Part shown: positions 1 to 6,807 of the stretch, in pieces
Numbering within the stretch: the stretch's first letter is position 1
How the letters are laid out: each line of letters begins with the position of its first letter
DNA from: Blautia sp. Marseille-P3087
GTDB lineage: Bacteria; Bacillota; Clostridia; Lachnospirales; Lachnospiraceae
Assembly: GCF_900120195.1 (NCBI RefSeq)
Contig: NZ_LT635539.1
Location: forward strand, 1,872,649 to 1,936,648
Direction of reading: 5' to 3'
Length of the DNA: 64,000 nucleotides
Made by a program: the position numbers and the translations under genes
Notes under the pieces: model-generated
Seen by the model: only the letters and a program-made list of their open reading frames with translations
Database searches by the model: none
Told to the model about the DNA's origin: nothing

Positions 1-557
1 ACCAGTACCAGGTCGCCGATAATATTTACGATACATGCCACCAGTACAAAAAGAAGCGGTGATTTACTGTCTCCCAGTCCACGGAAGATTGCAGACAACA
101 GGTTGTACGCTACAATAAAGAAAATACCTGCACCGCAGATTCTTACATAACTTGCAGTCAGATCTACAGCCTCCGCCGGTGCCTGCATCAGAACGGAAAT
201 AGGACGGGCAAATCCAACCATCGCAATAAACAGCACGACAGACATCATGGTAAATACCACTGTTCCACCACCAATGACAGCCCCGATCCTTTCCGGTCTT
301 TTTTCACCGAGATAGCGAGCGATCAAAACGGTGATACCCATTGCGAACTGAATTACTACAAATGTCACCAGATTCAGTACCTGGCTTCCGGTGGAAACCG
401 CAGAAAGTCCGGATGTGGAACCAAATCTTCCTACAACCAGCAAGTCGACTGCGCCGTATGCCGCCTGCAGAATCAACGCCCCGAGAACCGGCATCATAAA
501 GGCGACCAATTTCTTCAGTATATTTCCCTGTGTAAAATCAGCTTTATCATTTGTCAT
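1..557 (-). CDS. MATE family efflux transporter (3' part cut by window edge)
   Basis: The minus frame opens with ATG at 555-557 behind GGAGGAGTCATC and stays open to base 1, giving the first ~185 residues. The N-terminus (MTNDKADFTQGNILKKL) followed by FMMPVLGALILQAAYG and VDLLVVGRFGSTSGLSAVS is the first half of a MATE Na+/H+-coupled multidrug exporter. At least four hydrophobic segments are visible (about residues 18-40, 58-80, 92-115 and 130-155), as is the typical AIFRGLGDSKSPL loop. The start overlaps the 3' end of the marR gene by 11 bp, so the two are translationally coupled and the MarR protein is the obvious regulator. The substrate cannot be told. The C-terminal half lies outside the window. 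Confidence 0.93.
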   Translation of the reverse strand, partial: MTNDKADFTQGNILKKLVAFMMPVLGALILQAAYGAVDLLVVGRFGSTSGLSAVSTGSQVLNLVTFVVIQFAMGITVLIARYLGEKRPERIGAVIGGGTVVFTMMSVVLFIAMVGFARPISVLMQAPAEAVDLTASYVRICGAGIFFIVAYNLLSAIFRGLGDSKSPLLFVLVACIVNIIGDLVL

Positions 558-999
558 GATGACTCCTCCTCTCGCACATGATCTGATAAAATTTTTCAAT
601 CGTGCGGATCATACAGTCTGCATCTTCTTCTGAAATGTCACTCAGATCTGCAGACAGTTCACCGAAATATTTTTCATCATACTTACAAAACAGCTTCCAG
701 CCCTCTTCTGTGATAGATATGTAAGTGACGCGTCCGTCATCCGGGGATGCAATCTTGCTAAGATAACCTTTTTTCTCCATCTCTTTTACCGTTCTGGTGA
801 CTCCCGGCCTTGGGAGATTCATTACATCGCTGATATCAGACACTTTTACACGAATGTCTTTTTTTTCCAGTTTCTGGATTGCATCCAGATATTGAATATA
901 AGACGGCATCACCCCTTCCGGCAGAGGCGGCAGCATCTCCCGGATCCGCTTCGCCTGATAACATGCATCAAGCATTTCTTTGATTTTTTTGGTTGTCAT
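547..999 (-). CDS. MarR family transcriptional regulator
   Basis: A winged-helix MarR protein of 150 aa. The core helices (YIQYLDAIQKLEKKDIRV), the recognition region (VSDISDVMNLPRPGVTRTVKEM) and the wing (SPDDGRVTYISITEEG) match the family. The longest frame starts at 1014, but that ATG overlaps the Shine-Dalgarno (GGAGG) whose spacing of 8 nt fits the ATG at 997-999, so the protein begins MTTKKIKEM. It is the first gene of an operon with the MATE exporter. A consensus sigma-A promoter with an 11-bp inverted repeat over its -10 box lies directly upstream, which suggests autorepression. The inducing ligand is unknown. Confidence 0.93.
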   Translation of the reverse strand: MTTKKIKEMLDACYQAKRIREMLPPLPEGVMPSYIQYLDAIQKLEKKDIRVKVSDISDVMNLPRPGVTRTVKEMEKKGYLSKIASPDDGRVTYISITEEGWKLFCKYDEKYFGELSADLSDISEEDADCMIRTIEKFYQIMCERRSHHDK

Positions 1000-1013
1000 A
1001 ATATATGCCTCCA

Positions 1014-1049
1014 TATAATTATCATTGTTAATTACCTTTGATAATTATA
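1014..1049. promoter_or_regulatory. probable MarR operator (11-bp perfect inverted repeat)
   Basis: TATAATTATCA (1014-1024) and its exact complement TGATAATTATA (1039-1049) are separated by 14 bp. The upstream arm coincides with the -10 box and the downstream arm lies beside the ribosome binding site. Each arm also contains the self-complementary core ATAATTAT, so two dimers could bind. Protein binding is inferred from position. Confidence 0.65.
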
Positions 1050-1071
1050 TAGGAAACTGAGGATTTGTCAA
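1044..1071 (-). promoter_or_regulatory. sigma-A promoter of the marR-MATE operon
   Basis: On the minus strand TTGACA (1066-1071) and TATAAT (1044-1049) are both perfect consensus hexamers with a 16-bp spacer. They lie 45-70 bp upstream of the marR start codon. Confidence 0.85.
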
Positions 1072-1095
1072 GAAGTATCGCATCCTCGCGGAGCA

Positions 1096-1143
1096 TTTTT
1101 ATGTAATAGGAACATTACGAAGTAATTTCCTATTACATAAAAA
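1096..1143. repeat. 48-bp palindromic repeat, copy 1
   Basis: Outer arms TTTTTATGTAATAGG (1096-1110) and CCTATTACATAAAAA (1129-1143) are perfect complements. An inner dyad ATTACGAAGTAAT fills the loop. The element matches copy 2 at 3527-3574 in about 42 of 48 positions. Both copies lie downstream of a minus-strand gene, next to an ordinary terminator hairpin. It may be a REP-like dispersed element or a tandem terminator. Confidence 0.7.
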
Positions 1144-1183
1144 ATATCGTTTTACCATCATTTAGACAGTAAAACGATATTTT
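1141..1183. terminator. bidirectional terminator hairpin after the Rpn gene
   Basis: AAAATATCGTTTTAC (1141-1155) pairs perfectly with 1169-1183 across a 13-nt loop. It is AT-rich and sits 70 bp past the stop codon of the Rpn-type gene. Confidence 0.6.
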
Positions 1184-1253
1184 CTTACTTACATCTTTTG
1201 ATTTGACTTGCTTCCATTTTTAACTTTATTGATATGTTACGGTATTCTATATG

Positions 1254-2321
1254 TTACTTCTGTCCCTGAATCTCTAACCGCTTCCTGAGTCGCTGAAGTT
1301 CCTCCTCTAGTGCATCCGCTCGCTGCTTCTCTTCATCCGCTCGCTGCTTCTCTTCTTCTGCCCGCTGCTTCTCTTCATCCGCTCGCTGCTTCTCTTCTTC
1401 TGCCCGCTGCTTCTCTTCTTCTGCCCGCTGCCTTGTTAAGGCAACCTTCCTTTTTAGAGCCCCAATATCTATTTCGTCCATATTCTCAAACAGATATCCC
1501 ATACCATGACCTCCAATCTCGCCTATAATATTGCTGGCCTCCTCATTCGATACTTTTAATTTCATTAGTAATGACCATAATATTTTCTTATATATCTCTT
1601 TTATCTCATCCGGTGCATTTCCATAAGTGGAATCTACCATTTCCTCCGAGACCTTTCTAAACTCCGAAAGATCTTCCTCCGTCTGTATCTTATTAATCAG
1701 CATCACCAATGACATTTCATCATGTTTTTCGCTGAGTTCTTCATTTGTATATTGTCTCACACTCACTACCTGATATGTAAAATCCGGAATATATTTTTCC
1801 ATTTCTTCTGAAAATTCAATGCGGTCTTTCAGGTTCAAATCTGCAGTCCATTTCCGTTTTCCCTCATAATATACAATTGGAATAATCAGAGGATAACGAA
1901 AATTTTTACGTCGGCTGCTTCCTTCCTGGATTTTATTCTGAGTCGCTTTATATTCCTGCCAGATTACACACATGTACCGAAGCAACTGCATCGCCACATC
2001 ATAATCAATATCACTCTTGTGCTCAATCAATGACAATACATAAACTTCTCTTTCTATTGTGCCATCTGCTTTGCGGATATATACCTTTTTGATCGTATCC
2101 GACTCAAATTCCACCCCCAGAAATGCCTGATATTTTTCCGATACATCCTCAATATCCTCCGGCATCACATTCGCCAGCAGCGGAATATCTGTATAATTTC
2201 TCAGAAACTGACTTGTCAGCCTGTTATTCTTAAATATCTCCCGGCTGTTTGCATTTCTCACATGCATTTCCGGCTGGTAGCTCGCGTTCTTTTCTCTTTT
2301 GTCCTGTGATGCTTTTTCCAT
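1254..2321 (-). CDS. Rpn family PD-(D/E)XK nuclease / putative transposase
   Basis: A 355-aa protein of the Rpn (recombination-promoting nuclease, PD-(D/E)XK) family. The N-terminal half has the family core: LPLLANVMPEDIED-like region, then ADGTIEREVYVLSLIEHKS, where EHK fits the E-x-K of the nuclease motif, followed by DYDVAMQLLRYMCVIW and a YPLIIPIVYYEG strand. The C-terminus is a run of about five 7-residue units (QRAEEEK / QRADEEK), a heptad coiled coil encoded by 21-bp tandem repeats at about 1315-1435, so unit gain or loss keeps the frame. The start was moved to ATG 2319-2321, which has GAGGAGG 4 nt upstream. Family members cut DNA and stimulate RecA-independent recombination in E. coli. 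Activity here is inferred. Confidence 0.82.
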   Translation of the reverse strand: MEKASQDKREKNASYQPEMHVRNANSREIFKNNRLTSQFLRNYTDIPLLANVMPEDIEDVSEKYQAFLGVEFESDTIKKVYIRKADGTIEREVYVLSLIEHKSDIDYDVAMQLLRYMCVIWQEYKATQNKIQEGSSRRKNFRYPLIIPIVYYEGKRKWTADLNLKDRIEFSEEMEKYIPDFTYQVVSVRQYTNEELSEKHDEMSLVMLINKIQTEEDLSEFRKVSEEMVDSTYGNAPDEIKEIYKKILWSLLMKLKVSNEEASNIIGEIGGHGMGYLFENMDEIDIGALKRKVALTRQRAEEEKQRAEEEKQRADEEKQRAEEEKQRADEEKQRADALEEELQRLRKRLEIQGQK

Positions 2322-2372
2322 TTTGCCTCCTCGCTGGAAACAAATCACAGATCAAAAGATATTTGCTCTTTT

Positions 2373-2401
2373 ATTGTAGCATGGAGATTTTAAAGGAACA
2401 A
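2373..2401 (-). promoter_or_regulatory. promoter of the Rpn gene
   Basis: Minus-strand TTGTTC (2396-2401), 17-bp spacer and TACAAT (2373-2378), about 50 bp before the start codon. Confidence 0.55.
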
Positions 2402-2409
2402 CTTAAATA

Positions 2410-2536
2410 AAAAAAATTTTTCGCATACCAGGCTTCCCTCCATGGCGGTTACCTGCACTGCACACTCCGAACAGAACAGGATCATAATCAGCAGGGAATC
2501 TTCACTTGTCGCAATAGCGAAGCGTTCTGTTAATAT
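2410..2536. other. unassigned intergenic block, more GC-rich than its surroundings
   Basis: About 110 bp between the Rpn promoter and the stop of the CmpB-type gene has clearly higher GC than the flanks. It contains a small imperfect hairpin (CTTCACT ... AGCGAAG, around 2503-2525). The minus strand is open for about 45 codons without a start or ribosome binding site. It could be a decayed gene, a dispersed repeat or a small RNA. No known RNA family was recognised. Confidence 0.3.
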
Positions 2537-3424
2537 TTATTTCAGTTTCTTCTTCAGTTCCTGAATCAGTTCAAAGTAATCTCTGTGTCTCATCTCAGGG
2601 AATGCTTTGATGAGTCGTCCCTGTCCAAATACAGTGTGGTTTGTGATAGAACTGGACAGCTCATCAAACTGTGCCTGAAGTTCTGCTTTTTTCATTCGAA
2701 GCATTTCGATTGACTTATCTTTCTGCGCTATTGTAGCATCACGGAGCTCTGCTTTTGCAAGTGTAACCTGCACTTTACCCTCACCGACTTTCTGAGCAGT
2801 GTCGATCGTGGTCGTCGCCAGTGTGTTGCTGAGTTTGTCACTTACAATTCTCATATCGGAGCTGACTTTATCCAGTCTGGTAAGCTTCTTGTTCAGTCCG
2901 CGGATCGTTGCTACAGTCACTACAAAATCCGCAAAATATGCCGCATACAAAATTGCTATCACAACCCATTCCCAGGTTGCCGGTATATGTGATGCCTGAT
3001 TCTCCACATACTTCTGGAAAACTTTTACGACCATCACGATTGCAAGTCCCCAGATCAGCGAAAACTCCAGACAGATATACCCGTGAAAATTCAGCGGCTT
3101 ATCTGAATAATCCCACCATCTTGCATGAAAGCATACGTCAAGCAGCCATCCGGCGATCAGCTCTACCAAAGTAGCCAGGACAAATCCAAAGACAAAGATC
3201 ATTCCTTCACTCATCACATGTCCGCCGCTCTGAATCGTATTGAGCAAAGCAAAAACGGACAGTACTCCGAAACCATACACCGGGCAGACCGGACCATTCA
3301 GAAAACCTCGGTTTATCACCTTTCCAAGTGCAACCGCATGAAAGATAACTTCAACAACCCATCCTCCAAAAGAATAAAACAAAAAATACAAACATATCTG
3401 AAAATATGTCATTCCACAAATCAT
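2537..3424 (-). CDS. putative ABC transporter permease, CmpB/type IV family (PF06541-like)
   Basis: A 295-aa integral membrane protein with five hydrophobic segments (about residues 5-27, 44-66, 75-99, 117-136 and 151-174). It carries family hallmarks: FYSFGGWVVEVIFH at the N-terminus, NRGFLNGPVCPVYGFG, and WWDYSDKPLNFHGYICLEFS. After the last membrane segment comes a ~110-aa charged, probably coiled-coil tail (KVGEGKVQVTLAKAELRDA). The family is common in Firmicutes and its function is unknown; the ABC label is by tradition and no ATPase gene is adjacent. GGAGGAGGG is 8 nt before the ATG. It is a single-gene unit with its own extended -10 promoter. Confidence 0.8.
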   Translation of the reverse strand: MICGMTYFQICLYFLFYSFGGWVVEVIFHAVALGKVINRGFLNGPVCPVYGFGVLSVFALLNTIQSGGHVMSEGMIFVFGFVLATLVELIAGWLLDVCFHARWWDYSDKPLNFHGYICLEFSLIWGLAIVMVVKVFQKYVENQASHIPATWEWVVIAILYAAYFADFVVTVATIRGLNKKLTRLDKVSSDMRIVSDKLSNTLATTTIDTAQKVGEGKVQVTLAKAELRDATIAQKDKSIEMLRMKKAELQAQFDELSSSITNHTVFGQGRLIKAFPEMRHRDYFELIQELKKKLK

Positions 3425-3469
3425 TATCTATACCCTCCTCCATCTTTCCTTTTTGATATAAGTAAATTT

Positions 3470-3478
3470 ATTATACCA
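3470..3478 (-). promoter_or_regulatory. extended -10 promoter of the CmpB-type gene
   Basis: TGGTATAAT on the minus strand is a TGn-extended -10 box about 45 bp before the start codon. No good -35 hexamer is visible. Confidence 0.45.
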
Positions 3479-3526
3479 GACACGCCAATATTTACCTATA
3501 CAAATCTTATGAAATATTTCGTCACG

Positions 3527-3574
3527 TTTTTACGTTATTGGAACATTACGGGGTAATGTCCTATTACATAAAAA
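3527..3574. repeat. 48-bp palindromic repeat, copy 2
   Basis: This matches copy 1 (1096-1143) at about 42 of 48 positions. The right half (TCCTATTACATAAAAA) and the core GGAACATTACG are identical, while the left arm has three changes that weaken the stem. It is directly followed on the right by a terminator-like hairpin, the same arrangement as copy 1. Confidence 0.7.
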
Positions 3575-3576
3575 TA

Positions 3577-3605
3577 CCGCCAGTTAGCTCCAGGCTATCT
3601 GACGG
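3577..3605 (-). terminator. terminator hairpin of the tlpA-CXXC-ferredoxin operon
   Basis: CCGCCAGTTAGC (3577-3588) pairs with GCTATCTGACGG (3594-3605), with two imperfect positions, 9 bp past the stop codon of the 4Fe-4S gene. Confidence 0.55.
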
Positions 3606-3613
3606 CATTAATA

Positions 3614-4477
3614 TTATCTCTTTACCCCACACTGAATCGCCTGTGTCGGGCAGGCTTTCTTACATCTTCCACAACGGATGCACTCTGCACTGTTCGGGTT
3701 TTCCACAGGGTTGACTTCCATCTGACATGCTTTTGCACATTTTCCACAGTGAATGCACTTCTCCTCGTCTACACGATAACGAAAAACAGATACTTTATTG
3801 AATATAGAATAAAATGCTCCCAGTGGACAGATATATTTACAAAACGGCCGGTAAATAAGAATTGCCAAAATGATCATAATCACCAGAATCACATTTTTCC
3901 ATATGTAAAGCCATCCGACTGCACTGCGCATGGACTTATTCAACAATACAAGCGGAAGACCACCTTCCAGTGTTCCTGCCGGGCAGATCAGTTTGCAGAA
4001 ATACGGTGCGCCCTGTCCCATGATATCTACCACAAACATCGGCAATAAAATTACAAATATAAGAAAAATTACATATTTCAGCTTGCGAAGCAGTTTGTCT
4101 CCGCGAAATGTCCTGATTTTTTTCGGAAACGGAATCTTATTGAGCAGATCCTGAATCAGTCCAAACGGACACAGGAATCCGCAGACCAGCCTGCCCAGCA
4201 ATGCTCCCACAAAAATCAGAAATCCGACCACATAATATGCCATTTTGAAATTCCAGCTTCCAATTACCGCCTGAAGAGAACCAATCGGACAGGCGCCTGT
4301 CGCACCGGGACAGGAATAACAGTTCAGCCCCGGAACACAGACATTTTTCAGCTTTCCGGTATAGATCTTGCCGGTCACAAAACCAGACAGATGACTGTTA
4401 GTCAGCAGTGCCCACAATGCCTGGATTCCATGTCGCGGCCATTCGTTTATTTTCATTTTTTTATTATCCAATTCCAA
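3614..4477 (-). CDS. NapH-like membrane protein with two 4Fe-4S clusters
   Basis: A 287-aa polytopic protein of the NapH/CcoG-like 4Fe-4S family. The N-terminal membrane part contains CVPGLNCYSCPGATGACPIG and GRLVCGFLCPFGLIQDLL, cysteine motifs typical of the family. A further membrane segment precedes KYICPLGAFYSIF. The C-terminus has two ferredoxin motifs, CIHCGKCAKACQ and CIRCGRCKKACP. Such proteins pass electrons across or along the membrane. The gene is last in an operon with a TlpA-like thioredoxin and a CXXC micro-protein, so it may supply reductant to extracytoplasmic thiols. The start is ambiguous: TTG at 4475-4477 overlaps the upstream gene by 14 bp and has GGAG close upstream; ATG at 4454-4456 is the alternative. 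Confidence 0.88.
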   Translation of the reverse strand: MELDNKKMKINEWPRHGIQALWALLTNSHLSGFVTGKIYTGKLKNVCVPGLNCYSCPGATGACPIGSLQAVIGSWNFKMAYYVVGFLIFVGALLGRLVCGFLCPFGLIQDLLNKIPFPKKIRTFRGDKLLRKLKYVIFLIFVILLPMFVVDIMGQGAPYFCKLICPAGTLEGGLPLVLLNKSMRSAVGWLYIWKNVILVIMIILAILIYRPFCKYICPLGAFYSIFNKVSVFRYRVDEEKCIHCGKCAKACQMEVNPVENPNSAECIRCGRCKKACPTQAIQCGVKR

Positions 4478-4616
4478 TACACTCCATGCAGATATTAATT
4501 GCTTTTGTAAAAACTACGGACATCTCGCCTCTGTAGATTCCAAAGATCATCAGAAGGATTCCAAGAATTGCCAAAACAACTCCTGCCCATTTTGTTTCTG
4601 TTATTTTTTTTATCAT
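4464..4616 (-). CDS. CD1871A-type small membrane protein with C-terminal CXXC
   Basis: A 50-aa frame from ATG 4614-4616 to TAA 4464-4466, lying between the TlpA-like and 4Fe-4S genes. It has one hydrophobic segment (about residues 10-28, GVVLAILGILLMIFGIYRG) and ends in ICMECIGIG, a terminal CxxC. This matches the small CXXC-motif proteins (CD1871A family) that accompany TlpA and NapH-like genes in Clostridia. The ribosome binding site is weak (AAAG), suggesting coupling to upstream translation. The two cysteines probably shuttle electrons or disulfides between the ferredoxin protein and the thioredoxin; that role is inferred from context. Confidence 0.85.
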   Translation of the reverse strand: MIKKITETKWAGVVLAILGILLMIFGIYRGEMSVVFTKAINICMECIGIG

Positions 4617-4675
4617 AGTTATCTTTTATCTTTCTGCCGGAAACCGGCATTGCTGGTTATCACAACTATACTCTT

Positions 4676-5851
4676 TTATTTTGAAACATTCGCAAGCTCT
4701 TTTTCTACGATTTTCTTCCACTCATCCAGGCTATGGCTTCCGGAATATGTTTCTCCTACAATATTTCCATCTTTGTCAACAAAGAAGGTTTCCGGGAAAG
4801 CAGAGATGCCATTCAGACGTCCATTCATCATTGTTGAATCCGGAATCAGGAAAGGATAAGAAGCTTTTGTCTTTTCCTGAAGAACACCAGCTTTTTTCAC
4901 GGTAGCATCATCCTGTTTTCCGTCATCTCCTACTGTATCAAGAACCACACCAACAACTCCTACTCCCTTGTCTTTCATCTCCTCATAGAGTTTTTCCAGT
5001 TCCGGAATCTCATTGACGCATGGAGAACACCAGGTAGTAAAAATATTGACCAGAGTCAGGTCATAATCGCTAAATACTTTTTCTGTATAGTCTTTTCCGT
5101 CAACACCCTTTGTCTCAAATTTACCCACAGTTGTAGAATCACCTGCATTGCTGGTATCCTGTGGCTGATCAAATGCGGAAAGCTGCTGGAATGGTGTCAT
5201 CTCTGTGAGTGTCACATCAATTTCTTCCACTTCTTTTTTCAGGGATTCATCTGCATCTTTATTAGTGCTCAGATAATATTTATACTTTCCATCACTGCTG
5301 CTTCCGATTTCTTTGTGTTCTGTACAGCCTGTGATCTCATCCAGTTCTTTCTCAGAATCTTCGTCATAGATTCCAATCACTCCAATTTTTGCAAGACTAT
5401 TGCACCAGTCATCATACGCTGTTCCAAGCTTGTCAACCTCTGCCTCTTTCTGCTCCTCGGTCATTTCGCTCCAGCTTATATATGCATATTTAATTGCATC
5501 TGCAGTGTCATTCCATCCTTCATTTGAGATCATCGCAATAGTCTGCGCTTTTATCTGTTTAAGCAGTTCCTCTGGAAGTTTCATGTTAAGTCCAAGGAAT
5601 GGATACTCATAAGAATCCTGTGCCTGCACAGTTGTCTCAGATGGTTTGAAAGTACCCTGTATAAAATCAGACGGGATTGCATCCCCCTCTGCAGCAACTG
5701 CATCATCATCAACTACCATTCCGGCCTGGTCTGCCGGAACCGCCATTGCTTCTGTACTTTCTGCTGCCATTACGGATACTCCTCCAAAGGTGGATGCTCC
5801 TAATACTGCAGCTGCCATAAGTGCTGTTATTTTTTTCATTCTGAATTTCAT
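4676..5851 (-). CDS. secreted TlpA/ResA-like thioredoxin-fold protein
   Basis: A 391-aa exported protein. A signal peptide (MKKITALMAAAVLGASTFGG, cleavage after VMAAES region) has no lipobox cysteine. Residues ~70-235 form an unassigned acidic domain with one cysteine pair candidate (C150, C176). Residues ~240-388 are a TlpA/redoxin domain with the active site WCSPC (C275, C278) and a cis-proline loop GISAFPETFFVD. Full length is more than twice that of a simple TlpA, so the N-terminal domain may hold the substrate. It is first in the operon with the CXXC and 4Fe-4S genes and divergent from a two-component system that may control it. GGGAG lies 9 nt before the ATG. Confidence 0.88.
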   Translation of the reverse strand: MKFRMKKITALMAAAVLGASTFGGVSVMAAESTEAMAVPADQAGMVVDDDAVAAEGDAIPSDFIQGTFKPSETTVQAQDSYEYPFLGLNMKLPEELLKQIKAQTIAMISNEGWNDTADAIKYAYISWSEMTEEQKEAEVDKLGTAYDDWCNSLAKIGVIGIYDEDSEKELDEITGCTEHKEIGSSSDGKYKYYLSTNKDADESLKKEVEEIDVTLTEMTPFQQLSAFDQPQDTSNAGDSTTVGKFETKGVDGKDYTEKVFSDYDLTLVNIFTTWCSPCVNEIPELEKLYEEMKDKGVGVVGVVLDTVGDDGKQDDATVKKAGVLQEKTKASYPFLIPDSTMMNGRLNGISAFPETFFVDKDGNIVGETYSGSHSLDEWKKIVEKELANVSK

Positions 5852-5894
5852 GATATATATCTCCCTTCAATTGATTTCGTTTGCATTTTACAGC

Positions 5895-5909
5895 GTGAGC
5901 TGTGCTCAC
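5895..5909. promoter_or_regulatory. dyad in the tlpA upstream region
   Basis: GTGAGC-TGT-GCTCAC is a perfect 6-bp dyad located 44 bp upstream of the tlpA-like start, in the 278-bp divergent region shared with the response regulator gene. It could be a regulator site or an mRNA hairpin. No convincing -35/-10 pair was found in this region. Confidence 0.35.
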
Positions 5910-6129
5910 TGCGATTACTATAGACAAAACTATACCATACTGTACATAAAATTGGTGTTAAGAAAACACGAAAATGAATTTTTTTAATCAAAATGCCGAT
6001 TTCATTGAAATATGTGATTTTTTTACAGGAATTTTATGTCCAACATGATATGATAGTATCAGACAGAATTATCGAAATACCTGATACAAAACAATTCTCA
6101 GGTACTACCACTTAAAAAGGAGAACTTAC

Positions 6130-6807
6130 ATGCATATATTAATTATAGAAGATGAAGAACAGCTCTGCTGCTCCATTGCAGAGGGTCTTCGCATGAATGG
6201 ATACGAAACAGATACCTGTTTTGATGGAAACGAAGGACTGGAATTATGTATGACAGAAAGTTACGATCTGATTCTTCTGGACCTGAATCTTCCGGGAACA
6301 GACGGTCTTGACATTCTGCAGCAATTCCGTACATCTGACAGCACCACACCGGTTCTGATTCTTTCCGCGCGTGGACAGATTCAGGACAAAGTAGAGGGAC
6401 TGGATCTTGGCGCCAATGATTACCTCACCAAACCTTTTCACTTTGAAGAACTGGAAGCCAGAATCCGCAGTCTCACCCGTAGAAAATTTATTCAGGAAGA
6501 CATCTGTCTGAAATGTGGCCGCATCATTTTTGATACACGCACACGGAAAGCCAGTGTAGATGATGCGACTCTTTCCCTTACCCGAAAAGAAAGTGCACTT
6601 CTGGAATATTTCCTGCTCCATCAGGGTCGTATCATCAGCCCCGAGGAAATGATCGAACATCTCTGGGACGGAAGTGTTAACAGTTTCAGTAATTCAATCC
6701 GCGTCCACATTTCTTCTCTGCGCAAAAAACTTCGTGCTGCACTGGGCTTTGATCCGATTCAGAATAAAATCGGACAGGGATATATTCTGATGGAGGAAAT
6801 ATCATGA
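6130..6807 (+). CDS. OmpR/PhoB family response regulator
   Basis: A 225-aa two-domain regulator. The receiver domain (1-115) has the acidic pocket E7-D8, the phospho-acceptor D51 (LILLDLNLPG) and the KPF lysine (NDYLTKPFHFEEL). The C-terminal winged helix (~128-222) includes LTRKESALLEYFLLHQGRI and SNSIRVHISSLRKKL. GGAG is 7 nt before the ATG. The stop overlaps the start of the kinase gene (ATGA), so the two are coupled. It is divergent from the tlpA-like operon, its likely target. Confidence 0.95.
   Translation: MHILIIEDEEQLCCSIAEGLRMNGYETDTCFDGNEGLELCMTESYDLILLDLNLPGTDGLDILQQFRTSDSTTPVLILSARGQIQDKVEGLDLGANDYLTKPFHFEELEARIRSLTRRKFIQEDICLKCGRIIFDTRTRKASVDDATLSLTRKESALLEYFLLHQGRIISPEEMIEHLWDGSVNSFSNSIRVHISSLRKKLRAALGFDPIQNKIGQGYILMEEIS

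Noticed and set aside
1310-1528. Plus-strand repetitive frame rich in Leu/Ala/Ser/His/Pro
   Set aside because: It is the antisense reading of the coiled-coil repeats of the Rpn gene.
2440-2510. 5S rRNA fragment
   Set aside because: A few bases resemble the CACTCC...CGAACAG segment of clostridial 5S rRNA, but the surrounding helices cannot be formed.
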